NCBI GenBank assembly: GCA_022647765.1
Contig: JALCLH010000011.1
Location: forward strand, 1 to 64,000
Reading direction: 5' to 3'
From: Acidipropionibacterium sp.
GTDB taxonomy: Bacteria; Actinomycetota; Actinomycetes; Propionibacteriales; Propionibacteriaceae
DNA length: 64,000 nt
Part shown: positions 42,624 through 52,500 of the stretch, piece after piece
Numbering within the stretch: position 1 is the stretch's first letter
Layout: each line of letters begins with the position of its first letter
Position numbers and translations under genes: made by a program
The notes under the pieces: model-generated
Told to the model about the DNA's origin: nothing
Database searches by the model: none
The model's input: only the letters and a program-made list of their open reading frames with translations

Positions 42624-43211
42624 ATGTGCCCACAGCATTCTGACAACGGAGCGGGCGGCCGTGGATCGCGCCGCGGATGGGATCTCCCGCCCACCCCCTG
42701 GGAGCTCGTCGACGCCTTCCGGGACCTCGCCTACGGGCGCGTCCCGCAGCGCCGCAACCACCCCGGACCGAGAATGGCCCGCGGCGACGTCCGCGAGGCC
42801 ATCCTGACCCTGCTCGGTGAGGAGCCGATGCACGGCTACCAGATCATCCGCGAGATCGAGAGCCGCAGTCACGGCGTCTGGAAGCCGTCCGCCGGATCGG
42901 TCTACCCGACCCTGCAGATGCTCGCCGACGAGGGCCTGGTCGAGGTCGAGGAGTCCGAGGGCCGCAAGACCTACCGGCTCACCGATGCCGGGCGCGAGGA
43001 GCTCGGGGACGCCGAGGACGGATCGGCGCCCTGGGACACCGCCGCCGCGCAGAACGCGGGCCGCGCGGTCGAACTGCCGAAGGCCGCCACCAAGCTCGCC
43101 CAGGCCGTCGGACAGGTGGTCCGAGGCGGCAGCACAGAGCAGGTCGACGACGCCGTCAAGGTGCTCGACGAGGCTCGCCGTAGGCTCTACACGATTCTCT
43201 CCGAGGAGTGA
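42624..43211 (+). CDS. PadR-family transcriptional regulator
   Basis: 195 residues from ATG 42624 (AAGGAGAGG 4-6 bases upstream). The winged helix is VREAILTLLGEEPMHGYQII, then SHGVWKPSAGSVYPTLQMLA, DEGLVEVEESEGRKTYRLTD. The C-terminal helix (VDDAVKVLDEARRRLYTIL) is the dimerisation segment. The N-terminal 55 residues are a non-conserved polar extension. PadR repressors often control efflux genes; here the following gene is an AarF-like kinase, 50 bp away. A dyad operator lies upstream. Confidence 0.93.
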   Translation: MCPQHSDNGAGGRGSRRGWDLPPTPWELVDAFRDLAYGRVPQRRNHPGPRMARGDVREAILTLLGEEPMHGYQIIREIESRSHGVWKPSAGSVYPTLQMLADEGLVEVEESEGRKTYRLTDAGREELGDAEDGSAPWDTAAAQNAGRAVELPKAATKLAQAVGQVVRGGSTEQVDDAVKVLDEARRRLYTILSEE

Positions 43212-43264
43212 GGACGGGATCGGATCGGGGGATATCGAGTAGTGGGGGAGCGAGGGCGGAGCCG

Positions 43265-45065
43265 GTGAGCGACGATCAGGCGCACCTTGACCGCGCCGGC
43301 GGGAAGGGCGACGTAGCCTTCTCGCCCGCGCGGTCTGTTGAGCCGGCGCGGTCCGTCGGGTCGGCGCGGTCCGCCGAGCGGAGCCGCGGCCGGGCGCTGC
43401 GGGTTCGCTACAACCGGATCCTCCGGTTCGCCGCCGCGGAGATGCTCCGCATGTGGTGGTTCGACATCGTGCTGCCGAGGATCGGCCTGCGGAAGATGTC
43501 GATGCGCGGCCAGGACCGGCGGATGATGAAGCTGGCGCGCAGCTTCCACGACCTGGCCGCGGAGCTGGGCGGCCTGATGATCAAGCTCGGCCAGTTCATG
43601 TCCACCCGGATGGACGTCCTGCCGGCCCAGATCACAGAGGAGCTCGCCGGCCTCCAGGACGAGGCCCCGGCGGTGCCCTTCGAGGACATCCGGAGGGTCA
43701 CCGAGGAGAGCTTCGGCGCTCCGCTCTCCAGCGTCTTCGAGGAGTTCGACCCTGACCCGATCGCGGCGGCCTCGCTCGGGCAGGTGCATCGCGCCAGACT
43801 GTCGGCGGATAACGCCCGGGTGTGCGGCTTCGCCGAGGCCGTCGTCAAGGTGCAGCGTCCCGGGATCGGCGACGTCGTCGAGACCGATCTGTCGGCGCTG
43901 CGCAAGGTGGCCGGCTGGCTGATGCGGTTCTCCTTCGTGGCCGACCGGGTCGACGCGCCGGGGCTGGTCGAGGAGTTCGGCCGGATCAGCCTGCTGGAGA
44001 TCGACTACCTCAACGAGGCGGCCAACCTCGACCGATTCGCCGCGGAGCATCGCGACGAGCCCCCGGGTCGGATACCCGGAGGTGGCCTGGGAGCAGTCCA
44101 CCCGCCGGGTGCTCACCATGTCCGACGTCGCCTCCATCAAGATCAAGGACATCGACGGCATGCGGGCCGCCGGGATCGATCCCGCGCTGGTGGCCCAGGA
44201 GCTTGCCGAACAACTCTTCGACCAGCTCTTCGGGGACGGTTTCTTCCACGCCGATCCGCACCCCGGCAACCTCTTCGTGGCCCCGATCGAGGGCGATGCG
44301 GCCCGTTCTGCGGGGCAGGACTGGAAGCTGGTCTTCATCGACTTCGGGATGATGGGCCAGGTTCCGCCCACCCTGCGGGGAGGGCTTCGGGAGGCGATGA
44401 TCGCCGTCGGCTCGCGGGACGGGCAACGGCTGGTCAAGGCGATGCACGACCTCGACGTGCTGCTCCCCACGGCCGACATCGGGCAACTGGAGCGGCTCGT
44501 CGTCCAACTTTTTGAGCAATTCGGGGGAATGGGCCTCAACGAGCTGCGGAATGTGGACCCGCAGCAGTTCATCCGGTTGGGGAGGCAGTTCCGCGGGCTG
44601 ATGGAGGCGATGCCCTTCCAGATGCCCCAGGACTTCCTGCTCATCATCCGGACGGTCTCCCTGCTGTCCGGTCTGTGCCAGTCCCTGGACCCGGATTTCA
44701 ACATCTGGGACGCCGTGCAGCCCTATGCCTCGCGGCTCATCGAGGAGGAGGGCGGCGGCCCGGCCGAGCAGGCGGTGCGCGAGGCGATCGGCACCCTGCG
44801 GGTGGTGGCGGAGCTGCCCCGGCGGGCCGACCACATCATCTCCCTGGTCGAGCGCGGCCAGCTCTCGGTGGAGACCCCGGAGATCGACCGGCAGCTCAAG
44901 CGGATCGAGCGGGCGCTGGGCCGGGTGATCTCGGCGATCGTCTTCGTCGGCCTGCTGATCGGCGGCATTCTGCTGCACCCGGTCAATGTGCCACTGGGGA
45001 TCGTGCTGATGGCGGCCTCGGCGATTCCGTTGATTCACGCCCTGTTCTTCGGCAATGGGCGGTGA
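43265..45065 (+). CDS. AarF/UbiB (ABC1)-family atypical kinase, one frameshift
   Basis: About 600 residues from GTG 43265 (GGCGGAG upstream). The ABC1 motifs are all present: LGGLMIKLGQFMSTRMDVLP (KxGQ), AAASLGQVHRARL (alanine-rich nucleotide loop), VVKVQRPG (Lys), GFFHADPHPGNLF (catalytic Asp) and FIDFGMMGQ (metal Asp). The C-terminus has two membrane helices (VISAIVFVGLLIGGILLHP). A C-run of five at 44060-44064 shifts the frame by one between EHRDEP and YPEVAWEQSTRRVLTM. In quinone-using bacteria the family supports lipid or quinone metabolism; the exact role in actinobacteria is unclear. Confidence 0.9.
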
Positions 45066-45155
45066 GCGGGTCTCGGTGGTGCCCGGGCCGGAGGGGCCGG
45101 GGGCGGCGCCGGGCGGGTGTGGCGCGCGGCGTCGAGGTGAGACTGTCGGGCGGTG

Positions 45156-45235
45156 GGTGAACATTTCACTCGCATAAGGCCTCGATCCCACATTTCACCT
45201 GCCGCGCGCGCCCTTGGGCGAGTGAAATGTTCACC
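45156..45235. repeat. Inverted repeat B, copy 2
   Basis: 80 bp. GGTGAACATTTCACTCGC at the left end is mirrored by GCGAGTGAAATGTTCACC at the right end (18-nt perfect arms); an internal CATTTCACC adds a half repeat. It lies left of the second AbiEi/DUF559-type gene. Confidence 0.92.
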
Positions 45236-45396
45236 CGATGAGAAGATCCACGGCGGCTGGGGATCCGCAGGCCTCGTAGATCAGCGAGGTTTGTGCCCGA
45301 TAAGGGGGTATCGGAGGCGTGCGGGCTCCATCCTACGAACCGCTTCGCCTGCGCCGCGAACGCCCGGGCAGCGGAGGCGCGTGGGATGGAGCCCAG

Positions 45397-45445
45397 TTAT
45401 CCACAGGTTCTGCGGGAGTCCGGCTGGCCCCAAAAGTTATCCACA
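45397..45445 (+). promoter_or_regulatory. Two perfect DnaA-box-like motifs
   Basis: TTATCCACA at 45397-45405 and again at 45437-45445, 40 bp apart centre to centre and in the same orientation, 50-100 bp before the gene at 45495. The same motif precedes the related gene at 37102. Confidence 0.5.
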
Positions 45446-45494
45446 GATTCTGGATTGACCGGCAGATCCGGGTTTCGACCACGAGAACTTCAGT

Positions 45495-46463
45495 ATGGAG
45501 ATACTTCGACAGCTTCAGATCACACCAATCATGCAAGTCCCGGGCAGCGGGCGCCTCGGACGCCAGGCTCGGCGGGCCATCGAGAGTGGTGACGCCATCC
45601 GCCCACTGCCCGGAGTCCTCATGGCAGCCCGGCTCGAGTCCGACCCCGACGCCTGGGTCTTCGCGAACGGCCTGTGGCGTCAGCCATCGGTGGTCACCGG
45701 CCGGGCCGCTCTGCGCCTCCAAGGGTTGCGGGACCTCAAGACTCCGGTCGTTGATGCCTTGCTTCCCTACACCTTTCCCGACCACGGCCTGTTGCGTTTC
45801 CACTACTCCACCTCGCCGGCTCCGCTCACCGAGGTCAGGGAGATCAGCACCTGGGGGAGGGCACTGGTTGCGGCGCCGGCGGAGGCGGCGCTGTTCCTCG
45901 GCGCCCGCGAGGACTGGGAGCCGGTGTGCGCTGCCCTGAACAGGGGTATCACCACGGCCGAGGCGATCCGGCAGGTCCGGGAGCTTCCGGGTCGCCGCCC
46001 GGATGCCCAGGCCATGGACCGGGTGGTGCGTTATCTCAGCGAGTCCCCATGGTCGGTGCCCGAACTCGAGTTTCACGAGCTGCTGCGTCTGGTCGGCATC
46101 ACCGGGTGGAAGGGAAATCTGCCGGTCCTGCTCCATCCGACCGTGGACGGGCGTACCTGCGTCAAGAAGCGTCATCCCGATGCCGCCTTCGTGGCCGAGA
46201 AGCTCGCGGTGGAGATCGCCAGTCTGCAGTACCACAACAGTGCGGAGGCGTTCGCCGAGGACGCCCTTCGGGCCCGGTGGTTCGCTGCCGAGGGTTGGCG
46301 CCAGATGCCGGTCACCCCGTATCAGCTCAGGAACAATCCGAACGACCTCCTCGCCGACCTGTGCTCCCAGCTGTACCGGAACCACCGGCCGCCCGGTCTG
46401 CCGAGGGTCCGCTATCAGCCCACCGCGCCTTTCTGGCGCATCGATGGCGCGGTCGGGAGGTGA
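45495..46463 (+). CDS. Second AbiEi/DUF559-type protein
   Basis: 322 residues from ATG 45495, frame intact. The N-terminal part (QARRAIESGDAIRPLPGVLM) resembles the AbiEi winged-helix region, where a surface sequence R-L-x-P-G-V is typical. The middle has VVTGRAALRLQGL. The C-terminus (AEKLAVEIASLQYHNSAEAF, then AEDALRARWFAAEGWRQMPV) follows the DUF559/Vsr-like E-x-x-x-x-x-x-H-x6-F-x2-D pattern. It is a distant relative of the gene at 37102, and like it lies between two palindromic repeats (B2 and B3) and behind TTATCCACA motifs. Function unknown; candidate antitoxin or nuclease-fold regulator. Confidence 0.72.
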   Translation: MEILRQLQITPIMQVPGSGRLGRQARRAIESGDAIRPLPGVLMAARLESDPDAWVFANGLWRQPSVVTGRAALRLQGLRDLKTPVVDALLPYTFPDHGLLRFHYSTSPAPLTEVREISTWGRALVAAPAEAALFLGAREDWEPVCAALNRGITTAEAIRQVRELPGRRPDAQAMDRVVRYLSESPWSVPELEFHELLRLVGITGWKGNLPVLLHPTVDGRTCVKKRHPDAAFVAEKLAVEIASLQYHNSAEAFAEDALRARWFAAEGWRQMPVTPYQLRNNPNDLLADLCSQLYRNHRPPGLPRVRYQPTAPFWRIDGAVGR

Positions 46464-46476
46464 GTGCCGGGTGAGT

Positions 46477-46555
46477 GGTGAACATTTCACTCGCCTAAGG
46501 GGCCTGGATCAGGCGAGACTTCGGATCCGGGCCTTGGGCGAGTGAAAAGTTCACC
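46477..46555. repeat. Inverted repeat B, copy 3
   Basis: 79 bp with arms GGTGAACATTTCACTCGCCT and AGTGAAAAGTTCACC. The inner GCGAGACTTCGGATCCGGGC and the right flank CGCCGGGCGAGCCGGGGTCA match copy 1. It starts 14 bp after the stop of the gene at 45495-46463. Confidence 0.92.
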
Positions 46556-46620
46556 CGCCGGGCGAGCCGGGGTCACGAGGGGTTCCCGGGGCGCAAGGAT
46601 CCTGGCCGATATCGCCGGGG

Positions 46621-48022
46621 TCAGGAGCCTGAGTCGGCCTCGGTGGAAATGCGATTGCGGCCTTGGATGAGGAGGATCGCCGCCCCGACGATCAGCCATG
46701 CCGCGCCGACGATGAGAGCCGGGTGCGCGGCCTGGCTCAGCACGATGAGGATGATCAGGCCTCCCACGGCCGGGATCGCGATGTGACGGGCGCGATGCTC
46801 GGTGCGTCGGCCGACCACGAAGTAGCCGATCACGGCCGCGTGCAGGAACAGGAATCCGACCAGGGCCCCCACGGTGATCATCGAGGAGAGCAGCTCCAGA
46901 CCATCAGCCCGAATAGGCCGCGGCCACCGCGATGATCACCGTGAGCAGCCCCGAGACGAGCACCGCATTGCGCGGCGTCCCGGTGCGCTGATCGACTCCG
47001 GCGAGGGCCTTCGGGAGGGTTCCGCCCCTGGCCATCCCGAACATTAACCGGCTCACCGCGGCCTGGGCCACCATCGCCGAGAAGACCGGCCCGATCGTCT
47101 TGACCAGGGTCACCGCGGTCCCCATCCAGGTCCCGATCTGGGAGTCCAACATCTGGTAGAAGGCGGTGCCCTGGTCCTCGGGATGGGCGATGAGATAGTC
47201 CGGGGTGAGCGGCGACAGCAGCGCCCCGAGGTAGGTCTGGATGACGAAGAGCGCACCGGCCAGGGTGAGGCAGAACATCAGCGCCCGGGCGACCTGCCGG
47301 GTGGATCCGGTGATCTCCTCGGCGAAGCCCGCGATGGCGTCGAAACCGAGGAAGGACAGCACGCCGATCGAGACGGCCCCGATCACCCCGCCCAGCTGGA
47401 AGCCTCCCGATCCGGTCAGCGGCGAGAGCCAGCCGCGCTGGGGCCCGTGGGTGGCCAGCGCCACGATCGCCGCCACCACGAAGACGGCCAGCAGGGCGAT
47501 CTCGACGGCCAGGATGATGAAGCTCACCGCGGCAGTCGTCTTCACCCCGGCCAGGTTCAACAGGGTCATGACGAGGATCCCGCAGGCCGTGAACACCCAG
47601 ACCGGCACCCCGCCGAAGAGCTTGTGGGCGGCGATTCCCAGGATCAGGGTCATCAGAGCCGGCATGAACAGGTAGTCCAGGCCGAGCATCCATCCGGCGA
47701 TGAATCCCGGTCGGCGTCCGAGCCCCGCGGTCGCATAGGCGAAGACCGATCCGGCCCGGGGAACCGCCTGCGACATCCGGGCATAGGACCACGCGGTGAA
47801 GGCCACGGCGACCGTCGCGGCCAGATAGGCCAGGGCGATCGCGCCGTGGCTGCGGGCGTCCAGGACGCCGAAGGTGCCCATCGTGGAGGTGGGTCCGATG
47901 AACAGCAGGCCGTAGACGACGAGGTCGCGCAGGCTCAGGCTGCGTCTGAGGTCGGAGGGCGCTTCCGGCGTTTCGTCGGCCTGCGACGCGGTGAGGTCTG
48001 AATTCGCCATGGGTTGGGACAC
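46621..48022 (-). CDS. APC-superfamily amino acid permease, one frameshift
   Basis: About 466 residues from GTG 48022 (GGAGGT 5 bases upstream). Twelve membrane helices. The first has LVVYGLLFIGPTSTMGTFGV (the APC G-x-G-type substrate loop), then RAGSVFAYATAGLG, LSFLGFDAIAGFAEEITGST and MFGMARGGTLPKALAGVD. After VAAAYSG the reading shifts by one base (C-run 46908-46910 on the plus strand), and the last two or three helices (MITVGALVGFLFLHAAVIGY) follow in the next frame. Substrate unknown; related proteins import amino acids or ethanolamine with protons. It probably has its own promoter between it and the tRNA gene. Confidence 0.88.
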
Positions 48023-48073
48023 CGGTTACCTCCGGGGACGTGACTGCGCTTCACGCCCGGGGGTGTGACCGTA

Positions 48074-48105
48074 CCGCCTCGCCCCGTCTATTCGGTGCGA
48101 GGCGG
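48074..48105 (-). terminator. Hairpin downstream of tRNA-Ser
   Basis: CCGCCTCGC (48074-48082) and GCGAGGCGG (48097-48105) form a 9-bp stem 15 bp beyond the tRNA 3' end. No T-run is present. Confidence 0.5.
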
Positions 48106-48119
48106 CCCTGAAACCGCAG

Positions 48120-48207
48120 TGGCGGAGGATACGAGATTCGAACTCGTGAGGGCGTGAACCCAACCCGCTTTCCAAGCGAGCGCCATAGGCCTCTAGGCGA
48201 ATCCTCC
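48120..48207 (-). tRNA. tRNA-Ser(GGA)
   Basis: 88 nt including an encoded CCA. Acceptor GGAGGAT/ATCCTCC, discriminator G, T-arm GAGTTCGAATCTC, a long variable arm typical of class II tRNA-Ser, and anticodon loop TTGGAAA with anticodon GGA at its centre (reads UCC/UCU). Confidence 0.96.
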
Positions 48208-48268
48208 GTCGCAGAGGGTACCGGCTGCGAGACGCCGCGCCAAATCACCGGTTCGCTCACCAGTCCGT

Positions 48269-48631
48269 TCACCGGTTCTCGCGGCCGAGCAGGTTCTCGA
48301 TCTCGCGGCGGTCCTTCTTGGTCGGACGCCCGGCCCCACGATCCCGTCGGGCCACCGGTGCCGACAGGTACTCCGGGCGGGGGAGCGACAGGTCCCGGTA
48401 GGCCTCCACGGCGAGCTTCGCGCCGACCCGCTTGCTGACCGGGTCGACCACCTCCAGGACGCGGTCCCAGCCGGGGGTGTGGATGGTCACCCGATCTCCC
48501 GGCTTGACGGTCTTGGCCGGTTTCACCGGCTCGTCGTTGAGTCTGACGTGACCGCCCTTGACCGCTGCGGTGGCCATCGACCGGGTCTTGAAGGCCCGCA
48601 CCGACCACAGCCACACGTCAACTCTGGTCAT
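48269..48631 (-). CDS. S4-domain RNA-binding protein (Hsp15-like)
   Basis: About 120 residues from ATG 48631. TRVDVWLWSVRAFKTRSMAT, then AAVKGGHVRLNDEPVKPAKT is the S4 fold, and VKPGDRVTIHTPGWDRVLEV completes it. The C-terminal tail is basic (RRDRGAGRPTKKDRREIENL), as in Hsp15 proteins, which recycle stalled 50S subunits carrying peptidyl-tRNA. It lies upstream of tRNA-Ser on the same strand, about 60 bp away. Confidence 0.88.
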   Translation of the reverse strand: MTRVDVWLWSVRAFKTRSMATAAVKGGHVRLNDEPVKPAKTVKPGDRVTIHTPGWDRVLEVVDPVSKRVGAKLAVEAYRDLSLPRPEYLSAPVARRDRGAGRPTKKDRREIENLLGRENR

Positions 48632-48687
48632 GGCGACTCCTCCCATGGGATGCCGCCGATTCTGCCATGAGGGCGCGACGCCGCGCG

Positions 48688-48731
48688 GTCACAGGCTCTC
48701 CACAGATGCAGGCAAACTTGGCGAATGCAGT
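48688..48731. repeat. Repeat C, copy 1
   Basis: 44 bp starting GTCACAGGCTCTCCACAGAT that matches 56285-56328 at 38 of 44 positions. It overlaps a hairpin: GGCGAATGCAGTGG (48720-48733) and its exact complement at 48738-48751. Confidence 0.75.
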
Positions 48732-48751
48732 GGGATTCCACTGCATTCGCC
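48720..48751. repeat. 14-bp perfect hairpin
   Basis: GGCGAATGCAGTGG, loop GATT, CCACTGCATTCGCC. It lies upstream of the S4 gene and downstream of nothing obvious; possible terminator or cruciform. Confidence 0.85.
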
Positions 48752-48767
48752 AGTGGAGGTGGGGCAG

Positions 48768-48837
48768 CTGGGGTGGGGCCACTGGGGCGGGGCCACTGGG
48801 GCGGGACTGTTGGGGTGGGACTGTTGAGGCAGGGCCG
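48768..48837. repeat. Five tandem 14-bp G-rich repeats
   Basis: Units CTGGGGTGGGGCCA, CTGGGGCGGGGCCA, CTGGGGCGGGACTG, TTGGGGTGGGACTG and TTGAGGCAGGGCCG follow without gaps. Each holds a run of 3-4 G twice, so G-quadruplex formation on the plus strand is conceivable. Non-coding. Confidence 0.85.
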
Positions 48838-48910
48838 CTGTCGCCCCCGACGCCACCGCGAGTTGGCTGGTGAGTTGGCTGACGGCATGGCGTCCTCTAG
48901 ACTCCTAGAA

Positions 48911-49005
48911 GGTTCCCCGTGCGGCGGCACCTGACCGAACTCCCCCAGGACCGAGAGGTAGCAAGGGTAGGTTGGCTCTACCGGGTGCGCGGGGAGCCCC
49001 TTTTT
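48911..49005 (+). ncRNA. ffs: Small signal recognition particle RNA (4.5S type)
   Basis: About 95 nt. The ends GGTTCCCCGTGC and GCGCGGGGAGCC pair with each other. The SRP helix 8 core is AGGACCGAGAGGTAGCAAGG, with the GNRA-type tetraloop GAGA and asymmetric AGGA/AGCA loop that bind Ffh. The 3' GGGGAGCCCCTTTTT acts as a Rho-independent terminator. Position next to dnaX/ybaB/recR is common in actinobacteria. Confidence 0.9.
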
Positions 49006-49069
49006 ATGCCCGGGTCCGCGGCGTCGTCGATCCGCCGGGACTGATCGCCGTCGTCCCCGGGCGGGTCGG

Positions 49070-49437
49070 ATGACAGGAAGGCTGGTGCCAGTGGATCGCA
49101 TCATCACCAAGGACCGTGCCGGCATCATCTGGAGCTGCATCACCTGGTGCAGTCTGCTTCTGATGATTCCCGCCGGTCTGGCCGGGATGATGCTGCAGAC
49201 CCTGCTGCCGGCCAATCTGGGCTATCCGCAACTCATTCGCCCGGCGTGCCCTTCTGGCTCTCCCTGACCGTTCTGGTGTGCGAACTGCTGGCCTTCGCGA
49301 TTCCGGCGATCGTCTGCACGGTGTGCAACTCCAAGGCCACGCGACTGGGGCACCCGGTGCGGGGCGCAGTGGCGATCGGCTGGGGAGTTCTCGGGCTCGT
49401 GGTCGCGATCAGCCTGATGCTCTGGTTCTTCGGCTGA
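49070..49437 (+). CDS. Small membrane protein, unknown, one frameshift
   Basis: About 120 residues. GTG 49091 is an alternative start. Helix 1 GIIWSCITWCSLLLMIPAGL is in the first frame; after LLPANLGYPQLIRP, near 49245, a one-base shift leads to VPFWLSLTVLVCELLAFAIP and GAVAIGWGVLGLVVAISLML. Three or four membrane segments are predicted. I recognise no family. It lies between the SRP RNA and dnaX and may share the dnaX transcript. Confidence 0.55.
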
Positions 49438-49525
49438 GTTATTGGGCGACGCCGTTCCGGGCTCGGGTGAGCAGTTCCCCGACTCCTCCGCCGTAGTGTC
49501 GGTGGCGTCAACTAGGGTTCGGTTC

Positions 49526-52500
49526 GTGGATGAGGACTACGACCCGCTGCTGGCCGGCGACCCTGATCAGGACGAGGACGAAGACGACTTCGTCCAGGAC
49601 GGTCCTGACCTCTTCGGTGCCGAGCCGGCCCCGGTCCCCGCGGCGGAGGACGCCGGGGGCGAGGGGGAGACGGCTGCGCAGGCCGGTGACGCCGAGGGTC
49701 CCGCCGGTCTGGACGAGCCCACTCCGCCCGACGACGTCGACGATCAGTCCGGCGAACAGGACGCGGACGACACTCTGCTGACCGGCCCGGAGACCCCCGA
49801 GGAGCCTGACGGCCTGGAGTCCGAGGAGGACGGGAAGGACGAGGGCGAGGGAGATGAGCTCCCCGCGGCGGTTCAACTGGAGGCCGCAGCTGAACTCACC
49901 GATGCAGACGTCGCAGAACCCGCCGACACCGCAGGACCCACCGGGCCGGCCCCGGTCGCCGGACAGCCAGACGGCGGACAGCCAGCCGCGGAGCCGTTGG
50001 ACGGCGTCGCAGAACCCACTGAGCCGGCCCCGGCCGCCGAGCAGTCGGACGGCGTCGCGCCCCCCGCCGCGGCGACCGCACCGCGTCCGGTCGCCCAGAA
50101 CCGTCCCGCCGACCAGGACCCGGATGAACCGCCGTTGGCCCTCTACCGGCGCTACCGCCCCGACACCTTCGACGAGGTGATCGGCCAGGAGCACGTCACC
50201 GAGCCGCTCAAGCGGGCGATCATCAACAACCGCGTCAACCACGCGTACCTGTTCTCCGGGCCGCGCGGTTGCGGCAAGACCACCAGTGCGCGAATCCTCG
50301 CCCGGGCGCTGAACTGCGAGAAGGGCCCGACCCCGAACCCGTGCGGTCAGTGCCAGTCCTGCCGCGATCTGGCCCGTGGCGGCCCCGGCTCGATCGACGT
50401 CATCGAGATCGACGCGGCCTCCCACGGCCGCGTCGAGGACGCCCGGGATCTGCGCGAGCGGGCGTTCTTCTCGCCGGTCTCCTCGCGGTACAAGATCTAC
50501 ATCATCGACGAGGCCCACATGGTCACCACGCAGGGTTTCAACGCCCTGCTCAAGCTCGTCGAGGAGCCGCCGCCGCACGTCAAGTTCATCTTCGCGACCA
50601 CCGAGCCCGAGAAGGTCATCGGCACCATCCGGTCGCGGACCCACCACTACCCGTTCCGGCTGGTTCCGCCGAAGACGCTGATCGCCTACCTGCGCACCAT
50701 CTGCGACAAGGAGGGGATTCGCGTCGACCCGGCCGTGCTGCCGCTGGTGGTGCGCGCCGGCGGGGGGTCGGTGCGCGACTCGCTGTCGGTGCTCGACCAG
50801 CTGCTCGGCGGCGCCGAGGAGGACGGCGTCTCCTATCGGCGGGCGGCCGCCCTGCTGGGCTACACCCCCGATGCCCTGCTCGACGAGATCGTGGACGCCT
50901 TCGCCGCCGGGGACGCCCACGAGGTCTTCGCGACCATCGACAAGGTGATCGAGATCGGCCAGGACCCGAGGCGGTTCACCGAGGATCTGCTGCGCCGGGT
51001 CCGCGACCTGGTGATCCTCTCGGCGGTGCCCGACGCCTGCAGCACCGGCCTCATCGACGCCTCACCCGAGCAGGCCACCCGACTCGGTCATCAGGCCGCC
51101 GGGATGGGTTCCGGGGAGCTCACCCGGGCCGCCGAGGTGCTGGCCACCGGTCTCACCCAGATGAGGGGGACGACCGCTCCCAGGCTGCATCTGGAGCTGA
51201 TGTGCTCGCGGGTGCTGCTGCCCGGTTCGGACTCCGGGGAGCGCGGCTACAACGCCCGGCTCGAGCGCTTGGAGCGGCGAGTCGGGGATCGCTGGTGGCG
51301 TCGGCGGCGGTGAGCTGCCGGCGGGTGCCGGGACGCAACCGGAGGCTGGGGACGCCGTCGGGGGTGCCGTCGCAATCTGCGGCGCCGCAGTCTTCGGGAT
51401 CGTTCACCGCTCAGGCGGTGCCGCCCTCGTCCCCGGCGCAGTCGGTGCCGGGGACGCAGCCTGGCGGAGGTGCCACCGGTTGGCCGGACCAGCAGCCGGG
51501 GGCCGTCGCAGTCCTCGGCCTCTCAGCCCCCGGTCTCCCGGCAGCCGTCGTCGTCCCAGCCCGCTCGCGACATGTCTGCTCAGCCGGGGCAGCAGCCCTC
51601 GTCGGGGCGCCCGTCTTCGGGGGGGAGACGTCGTCCCCGGCCCAGCGAGCGCAACTACGGGTCGAACCCGGCGCAGCAGGCCCCGCAGCGACCGGTCGGC
51701 GGTCCGTCGGAGCCGGGCGCGTCCCAGCAGTCCGTTCCGGGGTCGGTATCTCAGCAGCCCCCGGCCGATTCAAGGTCCCCGCAGGCCCCCGCCGGATCGG
51801 CGTCCCCACAGCCTCCGGCTGGTCCGGCGTCCCGGTCCGGGGACGACCGGCGTCCCGCAGGGGGATCGGGGTCGTCGCCCGCCCCGGCATCCGGCGTTCC
51901 GGCGGTCGATATCGCGATGCTGCGCCGCGAGTGGCCGCGGGTGCTCGATGTCGTCAAGGACCACGGCAAGATGCTCTGGATGGTGCTGACGCAGTACGCC
52001 CAGGTGCTGGAGGTCCACGGCCGGCAGGTCACGATCGGGTTCGGCAACTCGGGCGCGCTCGGCGTGGCCGCCTCGGACGCGCACTCCCAGGTGCTTCGCG
52101 ACGCCGTCGTCGAGGTGCTGGGGGTCGAACTCGAGTTCAATCCTGTGCTGAGCGGTCCTGGTGGCGGCCAGGCGCCGGGACGGTCGCAGGGACCTGGCCC
52201 CTCGCAAGGTCCTGGACCGTCGCAGGGGCCTGCTTCCTCGCAGGGGCCCGGTTCCTCGTGGGGAACCGGTCAGCCGCAGAACTCCGGCTACCCCCAGGGT
52301 CCCGGCCCCTACTCCCAGGTCCCGGCCCCTCTCGCGAGGACCCACCGGGCCCTACTGAGCCCGGTCGGGGCGGGACGGTCCGGCCGGGCGCAGGCGAGTC
52401 CGATGGTGCGGGCCGGGTCGCCGGCCTCCCCGAGACCGGCGGTATTGAGACCGGCGGCGTCGGGACAGGCCCCGCTGAACCGGGCCACGTTGGGACGAGC

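Noticed and set aside
43187..44704. Minus-strand open frame opposite the AarF-like gene
   Set aside because: No family motifs and codon composition of an antisense shadow; the plus strand carries all ABC1 kinase motifs.
37039..45445. Replication origin suggested by three perfect DnaA-box motifs
   Set aside because: The boxes are 8 kb apart in two places, not clustered, with no dnaA, dnaN or AT-rich unwinding region; oriC is not supported.
48120..48207. tRNA-Ser as an integration (att) site
   Set aside because: No integrase and no direct repeat of the tRNA 3' end was seen on either side.
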